A DNA stretch of 64,000 bases, from positions 10,292,001 to 10,356,000 of the forward strand of contig NC_134161.1 of the NCBI RefSeq assembly GCF_033958435.1, read 5' to 3'. Every line of letters begins with the position of its first letter. The stretch's first letter is position 1. The DNA comes from Carettochelys insculpta (lineage: Eukaryota > Chordata > Testudines > Carettochelyidae). Positions 35,098 to 47,181 of this stretch are shown here, piece by piece. The position numbers were made by a program, and so were the translations under genes. The notes beneath the pieces are model-generated. The model did not search any database. It was not told where the DNA came from and was given only the letters and a program-made list of their open reading frames with translations.

Positions 35098-35394
35098 TTA
35101 GACTCTAGAGGGATTGCTTGGCACATGGTGTGGGCGGATCAATGAAATTTGCTGTCTCTTGGTTACCTGTAGAGAAAGCCTGAAAGTGAGGAACACGTAA
35201 AGCAGCAACTCACAGTAACCACCAACATAAGTCATCCACCCCAGCAGCAGGTACTTGTCTCTGTTTGCTTTGAAAATATTTTTCAGGAACAGCAAACTTC
35301 CTTCTTCAAAATTGTAGAGCTGCGTATTCAGTAACACCCTACCCAGGTAGGGTGTTTCCAACACCCACTCATACTTCTCTCTCTTTTCATACAC
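35098..35394 (-). other. Exon-like open frame, unassigned
   Basis: The frame opens at a GTG codon just after an in-frame TAG, so it has no ATG start. A charged N-terminal part (several K/E/R) is followed by YLLLGWMTYVGGYCELLLYV, which looks like a membrane segment. A CAG|GTAACC splice-donor match follows the in-frame LSLQ. No family was recognised and no strong pyrimidine tract marks an acceptor upstream. It could be one exon of an unidentified gene or chance. Confidence 0.15.
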
Positions 35395-35697
35395 TGGCTA
35401 TTCTTATTTCTTGATAATATTGTGATGTGCTATTTACCTCAGTCAGAAGATTGAAGGGCTTTACATGTTTCTCCACCCTTAAGGATTTAACATAAATCAC
35501 TGCAGTGCTTTGGAATGCTATTCACTAGAGTTCACTGCTTTGCTAAATGGTTTGCTATAGCTCTAAGCATCATTTAGATGTGGCGGTAGGTTAAATGCTA
35601 CAGTGCAGTGGTCTGAGGACAAAGTCACTGCCATTATACTGCTGGCAGGGATGCGAATTGTGTAGCAAGAAACAGAAGTGAGATGTGTGGGAAACAT

Positions 35698-35820
35698 GGG
35701 CCCTGATTCATGAAAGTACTTAAGTGCATGTGAGTAGACCTGTTAAAATCAAAGAGGCTGCCTTCGTGCTTAAAGTTATGTGCTTCAACACTTTGTTGAG
35801 CTAGGGCATTGGCCAGAAGC
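35698..35820. repeat. Old amniote repeat, TTAAGTGCATGTGAGTAG type
   Basis: GCCCTGATTCATGAAAGTAC, TTAAGTGCATGTGAGTAGAC and CGTGCTTAAAGTTATGTGCT belong to a widespread old dispersed sequence in reptiles and birds that I know only as a pattern. The halves are partly complementary to each other. Confidence 0.4.
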
Positions 35821-36531
35821 AGGTGGGAGTTTTTGCTGAAGGAGGAATGTTAAATCTGAGTTGTCAGAAATAATGACAGGTTGAAGTATATTTTTCTGTA
35901 CTCTTGCAGTCTTTGTTACACTGAGAGACATTTTGCTGAAACAGGAGGATTCCATATGTTCCTAAGACTAAATATTTGACTAAACATTAGTTGGGCTAAA
36001 TCCAGGATATAGATAGGTTATATTTCTGTAACTCATGAAACAGTCACTATAAATAAGAGTGCAAATAAGGGTAATGTTGACCAGCTTGCAGAACACTGGG
36101 TTGCCTGTGGACTCTACAGCTTCACAGATCTCTTCCTTTAGGATGCCACATACTATCCCATGGCTGCAAACTGCTCAGCTCTCTCAACTCCTACTGACTT
36201 CAGTTCCTTGCCAGATTGAGACCTGTATCAGCAGAAATCACAGCAAAGACATTATACAGCAAACTAAAACCTTCTGAATGCTGTCTGTGGCTCAGTGTTT
36301 GCGAATGGGGATAGAATAAACAAAGCCTAAATGCAAGTTAGGAAGTAAACTCAAACTAAAACAATTTCCTCCTCAAAAGCTAGGAATGAGTGCTCCTGGG
36401 CAAGGGGGAACCTAAGCACACTCCCACAGAGAACAGATTTTTTCAGTTGATGGGAACACCATTTATTTGTAAAGATTTCTTTCTCTATCTTCTGATAAAC
36501 TCCATGGGATTATCATATCTGACTTTTAAAT
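35821..36531. other. Unique non-coding sequence
   Basis: No gene or repeat recognised. Confidence 0.4.
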
Positions 36532-36676
36532 AAAAGAGGACAGCCTTGAGGGGAATGTATCTGTATCAGTCTCTACCCACTCACATTGTATGAATGTACT
36601 ATATATAACATATTAATACAGCATGAGTGGGTAGAGCCTAATATCGATACACTCCCTCTCATGAGTGTCCTCTTTA
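36532..36676. mobile_element. Small fold-back MITE, 145 bp
   Basis: The left arm AAAAGAGGACAGCCTTGAGG and the right end TCATGAGTGTCCTCTTTA are inverted. Pairing continues inward through GGAATGTATCTGTATCAG against TAATATCGATACACTCCC, and through CTCTACCCACTCACATTGTA against ATACAGCATGAGTGGGTAGA. The loop is about 25 bp and A+T-rich. It does not share ends with the other families here. A TA lies at either boundary, but the duplication is not certain. Confidence 0.75.
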
Positions 36677-36845
36677 TAATATGGTAACCTTAAACTCCAA
36701 TCATTCTTTCTATGTGAGTAGTAGAGGCAGAAGAAGTAGGGTAGATAAATTCAGAATCTAAATGAACATTTGCCCAGAGCTTAAGCTGGACCAAACCTCC
36801 CTTGAATAATATGATGATTCTAAGCCTGCTTAAAATGACAACAGT

Positions 36846-37930
36846 CATGCTACATAAACTGCATAGACTTTGAGAAGGCCTTTGATAGTATTGACAAGAC
36901 CTGTCTATGGTATGCTCTGTCAGTATATCTGGAATCCCTGTCCACATAATCCACTTTATCAAAAGCTTCTATTTCTACTTTACACACAGTTTTGATCATA
37001 GTGTGATTAGTTTTGAAGTCAGAACAGGAGTACATCAGGAATGGGTCATGTCTGCATTCTTCTTCAACATTGCCATCAGCTGGATGAGTCAGTGTTCAAC
37101 TGAAAACATGCCAAGAGGCATTAAACAGACACCCATCTTGTACCTTGAAGACCTGGACTTCAAAGATGATCTTACTCTCCTATAAAATACTCCACACCAC
37201 AAAGAAGAAAAACAACTCAGAACATTGAGCCGACAAATTGGACTGAAAATCAATGGCAAGTACAGACAGAGGTTCATGTTCTCACCAATGGAGAAATAGC
37301 CACACACTTGGGCAGCACCAACAGTCAGGGTGGTGGGACAAGCCAGGTCATCTGGAGCAAAACCAATAAAGACAGAAACATTTTAGGAGCTTTAAATACA
37401 GCCTGGAAATCATCAAATTATAACACCAAAACCAAACTCAAGGTTGATCAGAGCTGAGTACTATCAATGTTATTTTATAGTGCAGAATGCTGGGGAGTGA
37501 GAAAGTATGACATGTCCAAACTATCTGCATACCACACAACCTGCCTCAGAAAACTTCTTCCTATCTTTTGACCCAGAACAATCTCAAACCAAGACATAGT
37601 CACACAGTGCAGCCCAGAAGATATGAGCACCATCACATTGTCAGGAGGTGACAGTGATGGATCAGCGACGTGCTTTGGGTGAAAACTGGTCCCACCACAA
37701 GAGGGGCAATAAGATGGACACCTGATGCAAAGCAAAAATATGGGTCCCTGAAAACAGCATGGGGAAGAGCCACGGAAGCCAAGATGAACAATCTGGGAAA
37801 CAGGTGGAAAACCATTAAAAGTCTTGCTAGAAACAGACAGGAATGGGGGAGCTTCACGACTGCCTAATGCCAGAGACATGAAGGGAATATGATGATAATA
37901 AAGTCTGGTCCGGTGTAGTATTTCAGTTCC
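36846..37930 (+). pseudogene. Decayed non-LTR reverse transcriptase (RTE-like LINE)
   Basis: Plus-strand frames carry reverse-transcriptase blocks in order. First YINCIDFEKAFDSIDKTCLW (36846 on). Then the VRTGVHQEWVMSAFFFNIAI block (about 37019), corresponding to VRTGVRQGCVLSPFLFNI. Then YLEDLDFKDDLTLL (about 37142), the active-site region with FADD changed to FKDD. Further on come a WTPDAKQKYG block (about 37716) and the C-terminal WKTIKSLARNRQEWGSF segment (to 37866). Several stops and frame changes separate them, so the copy is dead. The ATGATGATAATAAAG tail fits RTE-clade elements. The 5' part (endonuclease) was not found. The clade name is a judgement from motif style. Confidence 0.75.
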
Positions 37931-38814
37931 ACCTATTAGAAAAATAGGCACACATTGCAAAATTCAGATTCAGATCTGACTTCTCAGTTTGAACATGGTC
38001 GGAAAGTCTTCATTTGGAATGTCAGTTTACAGCCAAGTTGTTCGCATTTACTGTTGATCTCTGTGCATCCTGGCTGTGCTGGGTACAGAAGCACTTGAAG
38101 TGCCATCAGAGAGTTTGTTCTCATAAATCCTAAATCCAGGATCACCCGTTTAAGAGGATCATCTTCTTCTGAACCTTATCCATAAAGAACCTCTGGACCT
38201 TCTGAGCTTTCCCCACCCATCGCAACTAAATCACAGGCAGAGTCAAGATATAGAGAGGAATCTTACTAAACAGAGAGATCAGTGTCACCTATCTCTTGAG
38301 TTGCTGCAAGGGTGCATCTGCAAATGCACGTCAAGAGTGGTACATAGTTCAAGGTGTTCCTCGCTGGGAGCAAGAGATATGATGTCTGAGAGTCCTGGTG
38401 ATTGGATCTGTTGTTATAATAATGTGGTACGTTGCTAAGCCTGCCTCTTTCCATTCAGCAATAAAAACAGAAAGATATGCTCTGTCCTTACCTAGCACTG
38501 AACCAATTGAGAGGCCATGAGAATGGGAGATATGTGGCTTCTCAGCCAATTTAGCAATATAATTTGGATAATGACTTTCTGTGGATGGGATCCAGATCTG
38601 TGCCCTGCTGGCACAGGCTTCACAGGCTTGGCTTCCAAAAGAGAAAAATGATGGTTTCCAAACAGAGGGAGAAATGGTGCAGCTGCTGGAACAGACACAG
38701 CATGTGCAAGTGTAACCCACAAACCTATGTGTGGTTAACTGTCCCATGAAGTGCTACCTAGACCACTTCACAGAGAAAGAATAAGTGTCCTCTACAGCCT
38801 ATGCTGAGAGCCAG
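37931..38814. other. Unique non-coding sequence
   Basis: Nothing recognised. The minus frame 38349-38747 (132 codons) overlaps other frames and has no known domain. Confidence 0.4.
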
Positions 38815-38905
38815 CTGGCCTTTAGCTCAACCTAATGAGGTACCTGCACTATACTCCAGAGGTCTCAGGTTTGAGTCTGCCTGTGGCTAGTTACACAAGC
38901 TTCCC
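38815..38905 (+). repeat. tRNA-derived SINE-like head
   Basis: TTAGCTCAACCTAATGAGG resembles a pol III A box, and about 35 bp later CAGGTTTGAGTCTGCC resembles a B box (GGTTCRANNCC). The intervening length fits a tRNA body. It cannot form a clean cloverleaf and has no poly-T stop, so it is a tRNA pseudogene or SINE head rather than a tRNA gene. Similar to the minus-strand copy at 43865-43955. Confidence 0.45.
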
Positions 38906-41900
38906 ACTCACCATCCTCCAGCAATGTACCTCAGTGAGAGGACACCCCAGGAGAATCCCTTTCATGCACTGGTCTCTGCAGAAACTTAGTAACAACAGGC
39001 TCAGTTAGTGCCAGTTGTAGGGGTGGATTCCTGATGCAGAGACTTGTCTGCTTTGATGAGGACTGAGACTGTTCAAACTCAGTTCACATCAGCTATGCAA
39101 CAGCCATCGGATGTTGACACCTTTGGGCCAATGCGTCCTGTACTAGATTTGAAATGACAACAGTGAATCTTTTCTTAACCAGGGAACAATTTGAATCCCT
39201 GTATTCTATCTCAGTCTTCTCTTTGTGGGCCTGGGCTTAAGGGGTGAGTTGCTTTAGTTGTATTAAAAAGCCAAACACTGCCCTGGAGACCACAATATCA
39301 GTACTTGATCATCTGCGAGATTCTGCTGTTGCACATCTCTAACTGCATTAAAGTTAATGGGTGTGTGTTGGATGACAGAGAAGAATTTGCTCCCATCTGC
39401 AGAGAGACTGGAACAATATGTTCCCAATTCTTGTTTCAAAGTGTTTTCCAACCTTATTGCACAGGTGCAAATGACTACACAGGGCCAACACACACCATTC
39501 TGACAGTGTAAAGGAGCCTTAAAGTAGGACTACATTACGTGTATGCCACATCAAGGCCCTTTATACTGCTAGAATGGTGTAAAAGTGTAATTGAAAATTC
39601 AGTCCGCTGGCTTGAAGGCAGTAGTGAATCTGGGTTTGATCACTTACACTGAATACAGCAATATAATCCCATTGGCTCCAACAGATCTAGGCAGGATTGA
39701 CACAGATATAAGAGAAATCAGAATCTCGCTTTACGGCTTTTTGCTGTGAAGTTGACTTTCAGAAATAATGCAGACTAGAAAGGAGAATGGGATTTTTCCA
39801 CCAATTTGTTTTAAAACATAAGTGTAGCATATAGACTGTATTTTACAATAGATGGAAGGTGCAGTTATCAATTTTAGGTATCGTGAAATAGGCAGTATCA
39901 TTTGAGACCTCAAACAGTTTTTTTAAATTGCTTCCATTAAACTTTTGCAGTTCACCTTTCAGCTTTTTTATGGGTAAATTTTAAATTCTAATGTGCATGG
40001 AGAGGACTGGGGTAGGTAACTTAAAGATCCATCTGCAGGGTGAATTCTGGTTGCTGTAATCCAACAGAGTACTCTGTGGTAATTAGGTAGCCATCTGGCC
40101 CATAAGGCTGTGAACCTGGTGTCATAAATGAGATTTTGTTGTTAGGCATGTGAGGGATCTCTGCTGAGTTGGCTTGTTCTATAAAGATAAAGAGTGTAAG
40201 GTTAGCATCACTCTGTTAACATAGGAAGCAACATGAAATGCTTGCTAATTTGGCCAAAGATGTTCTGATGACTCCTGTCATGACCATTATGATCCAGAAC
40301 ACCCATTCTGAGAACATGGAACACAACAGAAGCATCCCAGATTGGCTTGATAAAAAACTCAGGTTTGTCTCGTGCTTGGGTGAGACGCCTGCAAGTTAAA
40401 TTGCAGATGTTACAGGAATCTGTGTTTGTGACTTTTCCCCCAGAACCAATGACGAAAAATAGCATTAAATGACAAGTGCTGCTAATGGGACCTTTACCAT
40501 CAGAGTCACAATGTCAACACGTATGTCCCATCCATGCTTCCAAGGTCCTAATTTCTTGCACTTATTACAGACCCCATGGTGCTTTTGGCAGGAGCAGTAT
40601 GTTTCCTGGTTCTATTCCACTTTACACCAGTTTCTCTTCTCTAATTTCAAGTGGATACAGGATTATTCCCTGTGGTCTCACCTATATTCTAATAGCACCT
40701 TGTGATATCAAACAGCACCTATATCCCACCCTAGAAGTGGTTACAGTTTAGTGCAGAGTTAAATGATACCTGGTTTGTAAAGCTCTTTGGAAGGCAGCTA
40801 ACTTCTGCAGCAGACTTTCTTCTTCAAATCCCTTCTTTTCATCCTATCACATTTTCTGGTCATTCAGGACTGCTCCAGTACTGGAAGCATAAGCCCCGGA
40901 GAGGCATTATCAATCTGCCCCACAAATATGACCGGGGCACTACCGCTTTCATCTGATACCCACTCCCCATAATCTTACAGGACAGAAATAACACTATCTC
41001 CATATGGGTCTAATTCCTCCATGCATTGTAAATCACATTGAGGTGCTCAGGTAATGGCAGCATCTTCCCCCTATACTGTTAGCACTGCCAATATTTTGAA
41101 AGGCTCAGTTGCTTGCTGCTTGGTGTGTTATAAGCCCCACCCCTGACACAAGGACATTTGCCACAAGTCACTTTCTCTTCTCCCTTCTCCTAAGCTACTG
41201 TACTTTCTCTCTTCCAATCCCCTCCATCTCTTCTCCCTTTTTCCTTCCAGTTTTCTCCCCTGCGTATTCTTCTCTGTCTTTACCCGTCTCTTCTCAGATT
41301 CTTTTTCTCCACCTCCCAGCTCCCATTGGCACAGCATTAAAAGTCCAAGCTAAGTACAGTGTTTGCAGTGAGGTAAGAAAGATCAGAGTCTGGCTGCACT
41401 ACTTTTAGCTGTAAAGTTGACATTTTAAGAAATAATACATTTGGCATCTCCACAGGGGTCTCACCTCCCCACACTGAGCCAGCCCCAGGCCAGCATCCTG
41501 GGTAACTGTACCATTCATCACACTGCATCTCATGACCATCTCAGCTCTATGATGCAGGATGTTGCATTTTCTGGCTCAGCACATGAACAATGGATCACAG
41601 GCTTGGAAGTCAGGGAGCTCTGACTCTCGTATTGTTGTAGTATGCAATCCCATGGGGCAGCCGCAAGTATTCAGCACCATCTGCCACTGTGTATAGCCTT
41701 GTCAGACTTTTTGTAGCTGGAATAGATTTTTCTCCATTGCTGCCAGTAGGCCTCTTCAATTATGCATGGGTCCAATCCCTTGCATCTTGGTTTCCATATG
41801 CACAGGTGAAGGCTGTGGCAGCAAGAGCAGCGGCTGCAGGGATGTTACCAACCTGCCTTTCCAAGCTGCTTTCAGATGCCTTTTACATTTGGGTCCAGAG

Positions 41901-42374
41901 TGGACTAAGTTATTGAATGGGTGCTCAAGGGGGAGATGGTGCTTGCAGCCTTCCCTCCAACTCCCCTCATCTGAACTCTACCCAAACTCAGAGTCCAGGC
42001 ACCATTACGATTTCCCTGGTAGTACCTTTAGTTCCTGCACAACAGGCAGCAGAGTGTTGCAGTAGGTATATTCCCTGCATGATCAAGGAGCTCCTGGGGT
42101 TCTAGGCTTCCTGGAAACCAAAACTTCCCAGAGTTGGCTCTTAATGGTCCCTTTATTCTGGGTATGGGGGGCAAAGGAAAGAGAGTCTACAGCTGCACCA
42201 AGGAATCGCACATGGCTCCAAGAGAGCACCCATCTCAGAGTTAGGCCCCTCACACTGTCGTGATTCACCATGTTTTGTGTCTTTGTTTAATCTGAGTGGG
42301 TTAGCCAGGGAGGTGAATCTCACGTAAAACCTTTTATGATCTAGGCTGCATCCTCCACCTATCTCGTATAGTTA
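38906..42374. other. Long non-coding stretch
   Basis: No gene was recognised. At 39495-39730 several blocks (CTGACAGTGTAAAGGAGCCT, GATCACTTACACTGAATACA, CCATTGGCTCCAACAGATCT) look like an old dispersed amniote repeat. A pyrimidine-rich tract runs at 41160-41320. Frames such as 41109-41408 follow its low complexity. Confidence 0.4.
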
Positions 42375-42590
42375 TTAGTGTGTTAAATCAGTGCCTGGAA
42401 GCACCATGATGCCAAATGCTGTGCAAACACCTAACGAGAAAGAGTCTCTGACCCAAAGACACAAGACAGATAAAGATTAGGTGGGAATACAGAAGCAGGA
42501 AGTCACACATCAGACAGCAGTAAAACAGGGAACAGAACACAGATTTCCATTGCTATCCCCACTGCATCATGGTGCCCTCTAACCATATAT
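42375..42590 (-). repeat. CORE-SINE/MIR-like element
   Basis: CAGTGCCTGGAAGCACCATG, AAATGCTGTGCAAACACCTA, GAGTCTCTGACCCAAAGACA, CAAGACAGATAAAGATTAGG and AACACAGATTTCCATTGC follow a CORE-SINE layout read in reverse (canonical: CACATAGTAAGAGACAGTCCCTGCCCCAAAGAGCTTACA). Better preserved than the copy at 3355-3835. Confidence 0.55.
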
Positions 42591-42701
42591 GCCAAGACAC
42601 CCAAGAGAGTGAGATTTTCAGTCTCCATCAACCTGGCTTAGGTCTGAACCAGAAATCAAGCTTGTGGCTATCCTGCAGCAGCGGCTGAGCCTCTGAGCCC
42701 T

Positions 42702-42883
42702 GGCAGACAGATTCACACTAGCACAGCTTAAGCTAGCATACTAAAAGTAGCCTTATAGACGTTATAGCTCTGGCTCTGGGTCCAAGTTCGGGTGACTAGC
42801 CTGAGTCTCTGCCAATATTTCAGTGTCCATGCTACTGTTTTTAGCATGCTTACTCAAGCCTGCTAACACAAGTCTGTCTACCC
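42702..42883. mobile_element. Small palindromic MITE
   Basis: AGACAGATTCACACTAGCAC with CTTAAGCTAGCATACTAAAA on the left pairs with TTTTAGCATGCTTACTCAAG and CCTGCTAACACAAGTCTGTC on the right. Arms of about 45 bp surround a centre with TCTGGCTCTGGGTCCAAGTT. No coding capacity. The centre is similar in style to the element at 49879-50316. Confidence 0.65.
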
Positions 42884-43864
42884 AGGTTGGAGAGGAAGAA
42901 TCTGCGAGTGTCTCATTTTCAGTCCCCAGAACCATCCCACTCTGCCACCTCTTCTTTCCTACCCTTCCTTCTGCTCGTTTTTCTTTTCTCAGGGCATAGT
43001 ACTGAGTACTGGAGCCCAAGTACCCTACAGGTTATTAACACCAATAATAAAGAGAACAACTTCATGAAGACGAGGAGTTTGCCAAACTTGTTAATTTTAC
43101 TTATAATAGGGAATTAATGTGCAGAAAGGCAATACTGGGCTGGCAATAATTGCTTTTGGGGTTTAGAATGCTAAGTGGGAAAGTTAAAAGTCATTTCCAG
43201 TCATTGCTTTCTTCCTCCTCGTTCACTTTCTCTTGTTCACCCTCTTATTTTTGCTCCACGAGAATTGATTTTTTTTCATTTTTTGCCTGTGCCTTTTCTT
43301 CATTATGAGTCATTATATTTCATCATTATAAGACTTTGGTCATATTTCACTACTTTCTCATTCTGTTATTATTATTCTTTCCCAATATTAACATACAAAG
43401 GCAAAGCCTGAGAGGTGAATTCAACAGGCTCCAGTCTATATGCATGCCGTGGCTCGTGCTGGAGTTAATTAGCAGCCATATTTCCGGACATTTTTGACCT
43501 TTTATGACAACAATGGCAATCTGTTTTCTCACTTCCTCCCCTGTATCTCACAGCCTTCTTTCAGAGTAAATCTTCACAAGAACATCCCATGACTCAAGGT
43601 TAGTGCCTTGTGAAAAGGTAAATACCATTTCATGCCACCTTCAGATTGTGAGATGGTGAATAACTTTTTCTCCACTTGGGCATTAGAACTGGGGAGCATG
43701 TAGTATGGCTACAGAATAAAGAGGGGCACTTTGATCTGCACCAAAGCTTCATTAGCCTCATGTGGCACAGTGGTGTTCTCCGCTCACTGGCTGTGAGATG
43801 GAGTCTGTTGGTGTAATAGGAAAGGATTTTCCAATTAAGTTTGCTGCTGTTAGTACACTGCACT
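42884..43864. other. Unique non-coding sequence, T-rich
   Basis: Pyrimidine- and T-rich sequence at 43200-43390. No gene was recognised. Confidence 0.4.
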
Positions 43865-43955
43865 CCTGGCTGAGTCAGTTGGCACTAAGGATCGAATCTA
43901 TGAGCACTGAGCTAAACTCATGAGTGACTACTGCCTGAGCTAAGAGACTCCCCAT
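43865..43955 (-). repeat. tRNA-derived SINE-like head
   Basis: On the minus strand the order is GGGGAGTCTCTTAGCTCAGG (A-box type), an anticodon-arm-like ACTCATGAGTTTAGCTCAGT, then GATTCGATCCTTAGTGCC (B-box type). This is the classical arrangement of a tRNA-derived pol III promoter. The 3' body of the SINE could not be defined. Confidence 0.55.
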
Positions 43956-44099
43956 CTTTTACTCAAAACTGTAGCAGGCTCCTCACCTTCTGTGTGTGCC
44001 AGCCACCATCCTAAAGGGACAGAGAGTCATGCTAAGAAGCAGTGGCATATCCAGCAGCAGTACAGCATGCATAGGAGCACATTTTTCAAAAGTTATTAA

Positions 44100-44215
44100 T
44101 TATTTTGGGTGCCCCAGTTTTGGGGGTGCCTAGATCGAGACTCCTAAAAGGGGCCTGATTTTGTGAAGTGTACGCTACACACCTTCTGAAAATTAGACTC
44201 TTCTGAGGCGTCTCA
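44100..44215. repeat. Old palindromic amniote repeat
   Basis: TAGATCGAGACTCCTAAAAG and GGGCCTGATTTTGTGAAG are the near inverse of CTTCTGAAAATTAGACTCTT and CTGAGGCGTCTCAAGCTT. The arms are about 40 bp with a short loop. It matches a common repeat pattern with GGGGCCTGATTTTC and GTCTCAAGTTGGGCACC, which I recognise as a pattern only. Confidence 0.5.
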
Positions 44216-46743
44216 AGCTTGACATTCACAAATTAAAGCAGCCAACATCACTAGTCCCTTAGGAAACCTTGGGCTTTTCTTTACAATTGGCTGAGTCAGA
44301 ATACCATGTGGGAACATCCCGAGGTTTAATTCCACATGCAAACCTCACTGTTCATTCCATCTCTATCAACACATATAAGACAATTCAATTGTTCTTTACC
44401 TTTTTCCGTCACTGCTTTTGTTTTACTTTTCCAGCGTGTGTCTGGTTTGATCTTAATTCCAATAAAAGCAAACAACGTTTTAATTTTTATAGAATGATTG
44501 ATTGTCATTTATATCCATATATATACATAAAAAAATTACAGGAGGCTGAGTTTTATATCTAGCACCTCTGCAAGTTCATTTGTGGGTTCCCAGATTCCCC
44601 ACCTCTGCTGAAATCCTCATTCATTCCTGTTTCTTCTCTCCCCTTCACTATGCAACCACCATGTCTATAGCTTCGCTCTGGTTCCACAGCGTGCTGGCTC
44701 TAGCATAATTTGAATGCCACTCAGATATCTGAAGAAGTGTGACTGAATCACCCCTACCTCTTCTGGTTCCCCCATTCAATTCAAAATTGCCCTTCAAGCA
44801 CTAACGAACTTGCTTCCACCTTCTTCCTGAATTTTGACTATATTCCCCCAGCTCACTCCCTCTGAGTATCTAGCATTAGCCTCGTATCAGCTCCTCTGCA
44901 CAACCTGGCCCCCACTGGTGCAAGCGACTTCCACTCTGCACTGATAGCGTATTCATCTACTGCAACACTTCACCTTTCCGTTGCAGACTGTACTGTGTAC
45001 TGCTGTCCGCATATGCAGATAAAAGCATTTTTATCAATAAATGGCCTTGGGCTAAACAAATATTTTTTGTAAAAAATATTCAACATTGTCCCCCAGGCTG
45101 TGTGTAGATTGCTGAGAAGTTGACAAAAGATACACAAATTGCGCACCGCATTTGTGTATATCTTGCTGACAGTTCCATTGGGAGAGGTTTTCCCAATCTT
45201 TGTCCCATCCCTACAGGGCCAAATGCTGAGAAATCCCCCTGTGCCAAGACATCCCTTCTTCCTCATTCCATGAGGAAGACAGATGTCAACAGAATGCTTG
45301 TGGCATCTAGACAGAACCCCAGTATGCTGATCAAGCCACTGATGACTGCCTTCCTACCCTATAGAACTCCCCTCCACCCTGTCCTGTTGAACTGGAAGCT
45401 TCTGTCTCCCCCAGCTGAGGCAGAGTTGAGTTTATCACCTCCCGGCAGAGCAACACAAATGCTGGGTCAGTTCAGGTCTTGGAGGGCTCAGCTGTAAGAC
45501 TTGTTGACAACACCCAGGAGCCCAACCCCTGAAAAAGGATCAAAACCCACATAAATTCTTCTTCCTCTGTATTAAATGTTCACACAGAGAAAGCTCATAA
45601 AGATGTCTACCCCCTTAATCAATGAAAGAGACATAGGCACAGTGGTTGTTCCCCCTATCCGCGGTAACAATTTGCACTAGGCCTGATAATGAAAAAAAGT
45701 GGCATTGTTAAGTATAAAAAGTAGGATATAAGTGCCTGAAAGTGAAAACACAGTTACTCAGTTAAAAAAAAGAAAACACTCCAGCTAATTCTGAAACCTA
45801 AATGCAAATTCTTACCCTTATCTTGTTCTTATCTAAGGCCAGAATTTATCTTTTTCTAACCTGGGTCCAGTAACTTTGACTTTCCCTTCACTACAGTTTT
45901 TTGTTTCTAGGTCTGTCATGTGTATTCTCTTAAGGTGGGGATACAATTTAAAAAGCCAGATAAATGCAAAGACCTGATTGCTTTCCATTCCTTAAATAAA
46001 CTTTCACCCAGAGTGGAAACTCTTTGGTCAATCTCCCGCTTCCCATGGAAATGTGCCAGATTCAAGACACATTCCAGTACCAGGTGGCATTATCACGTCT
46101 TTCTAGGACCACCCACAGTTTGCTCTTACAGGAAAAATAAAACCATTCACGAGTCATTGATTTGCATACTGCTTTAAGTTCCTAAAGTGTCACTGAGGGC
46201 CCTTATTAATATATTTAGAATTAAGAACAGATTACACTTAATATTTCTAACTTCATATACAAGAATGATATGTGCACAAAAATAGGATATGCAAATTCAG
46301 CAGACTGTAACTATTAAAATAAGTTACATGATCCACTTTGCATAAAACATCTTTGGTTTATGCATAGCTATATTCATAAACTAATTTTCATAAAGCATGG
46401 GGGGTTCCTTCACAAGTCGGTGTCCAACACTCCTAGGAATAGGATTGCTCTAACCTTTGGTAGGTAACCCTACCCTGTAATTTTAGCTCCCTGATTGCTG
46501 CAGTTGATCACCCACCTGCGACTGTCTCAGGTAGTCGCAGATGGACTCTGTGTCTGTCTAATGCTCCCTGCCAGCAGGAGGTGGCTGTCTGGTTTACTAC
46601 CACAGATCTGCTCAGGCACACTTCATCCTCATTACACTCCTACCAGGACTTCTCGGAACTAGAGAGATAACCTTTCAAGTTAACCTCCCATGGTCCTAGC
46701 ACAGGGGAAAAGACGGAGGCAGGCCCCACCAATGGAATGTGGG
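44216..46743. other. Non-coding stretch
   Basis: A 125-codon plus frame at 45120-45497 spans a segment with GTTGACAAAAGATACAC and GGCAGAGCAACACAAATGCT that may itself be an old repeat, but I cannot assign it. A TATATCCATATATATAC run lies at about 44511-44527. No gene is called. Confidence 0.35.
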
Positions 46744-47181
46744 AAGAAAGGGGGCAGTTGTCCTGGGACCCAGTGATTCTAATGGGTCAGGGGCTACACC
46801 TGCTGTCACCACAGCTAGAACCTCGAGCCCTTTAGAACTGCCACCCAAGCACTAGGCAGTGTGCTCCAGAGCCCTGCACTGCACACTCCTGCCAGCTCTG
46901 AGGGCATATGGTGGATGCTGTGTGGTCCAGGCAGTGCTGAGAGCTGGCTGCCTCAGCCCTGCTCCCTCCACCCAGGGCCCCTCCCTTTTTGAGAGCATGG
47001 AGCTGCTCTTCCCCACATTGACTGGGGCCCAGCAACCAACAGAGCCAATAGCCTCCATGAGGACCTGGACAAAATGGGGCGTTGGGGCGGCGGACTAACG
47101 ATTGCCATAGTAATAGCAGGGGTGGCCAGGAGTCCTGGGCCCTTTTGAATCACCAGGCCTGAGGTGATTGCCCCCTTTCCC
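46744..47181. mobile_element. GC-rich DNA transposon, GAAAGGGGGCA ends
   Basis: The left end GAAAGGGGGCAGTTGTCCTG with GGACCCAGTGATTCTAATGG pairs with the right end TTTTGAATCACCAGGCCTGA and GGTGATTGCCCCCTTTC in inverted orientation over about 45 bp. The interior is GC-rich relative to its surroundings and has overlapping frames with no known domain. Probably non-autonomous; superfamily unknown. Confidence 0.6.

Noticed and set aside
38815..38905. Functional tRNA gene
   Set aside because: Only box-like words are present; acceptor-stem pairing and a poly-T stop are missing.
45120..45497. 125-codon plus-strand frame
   Set aside because: The region looks like an old repeat; no domain was recognised and the start is arbitrary.
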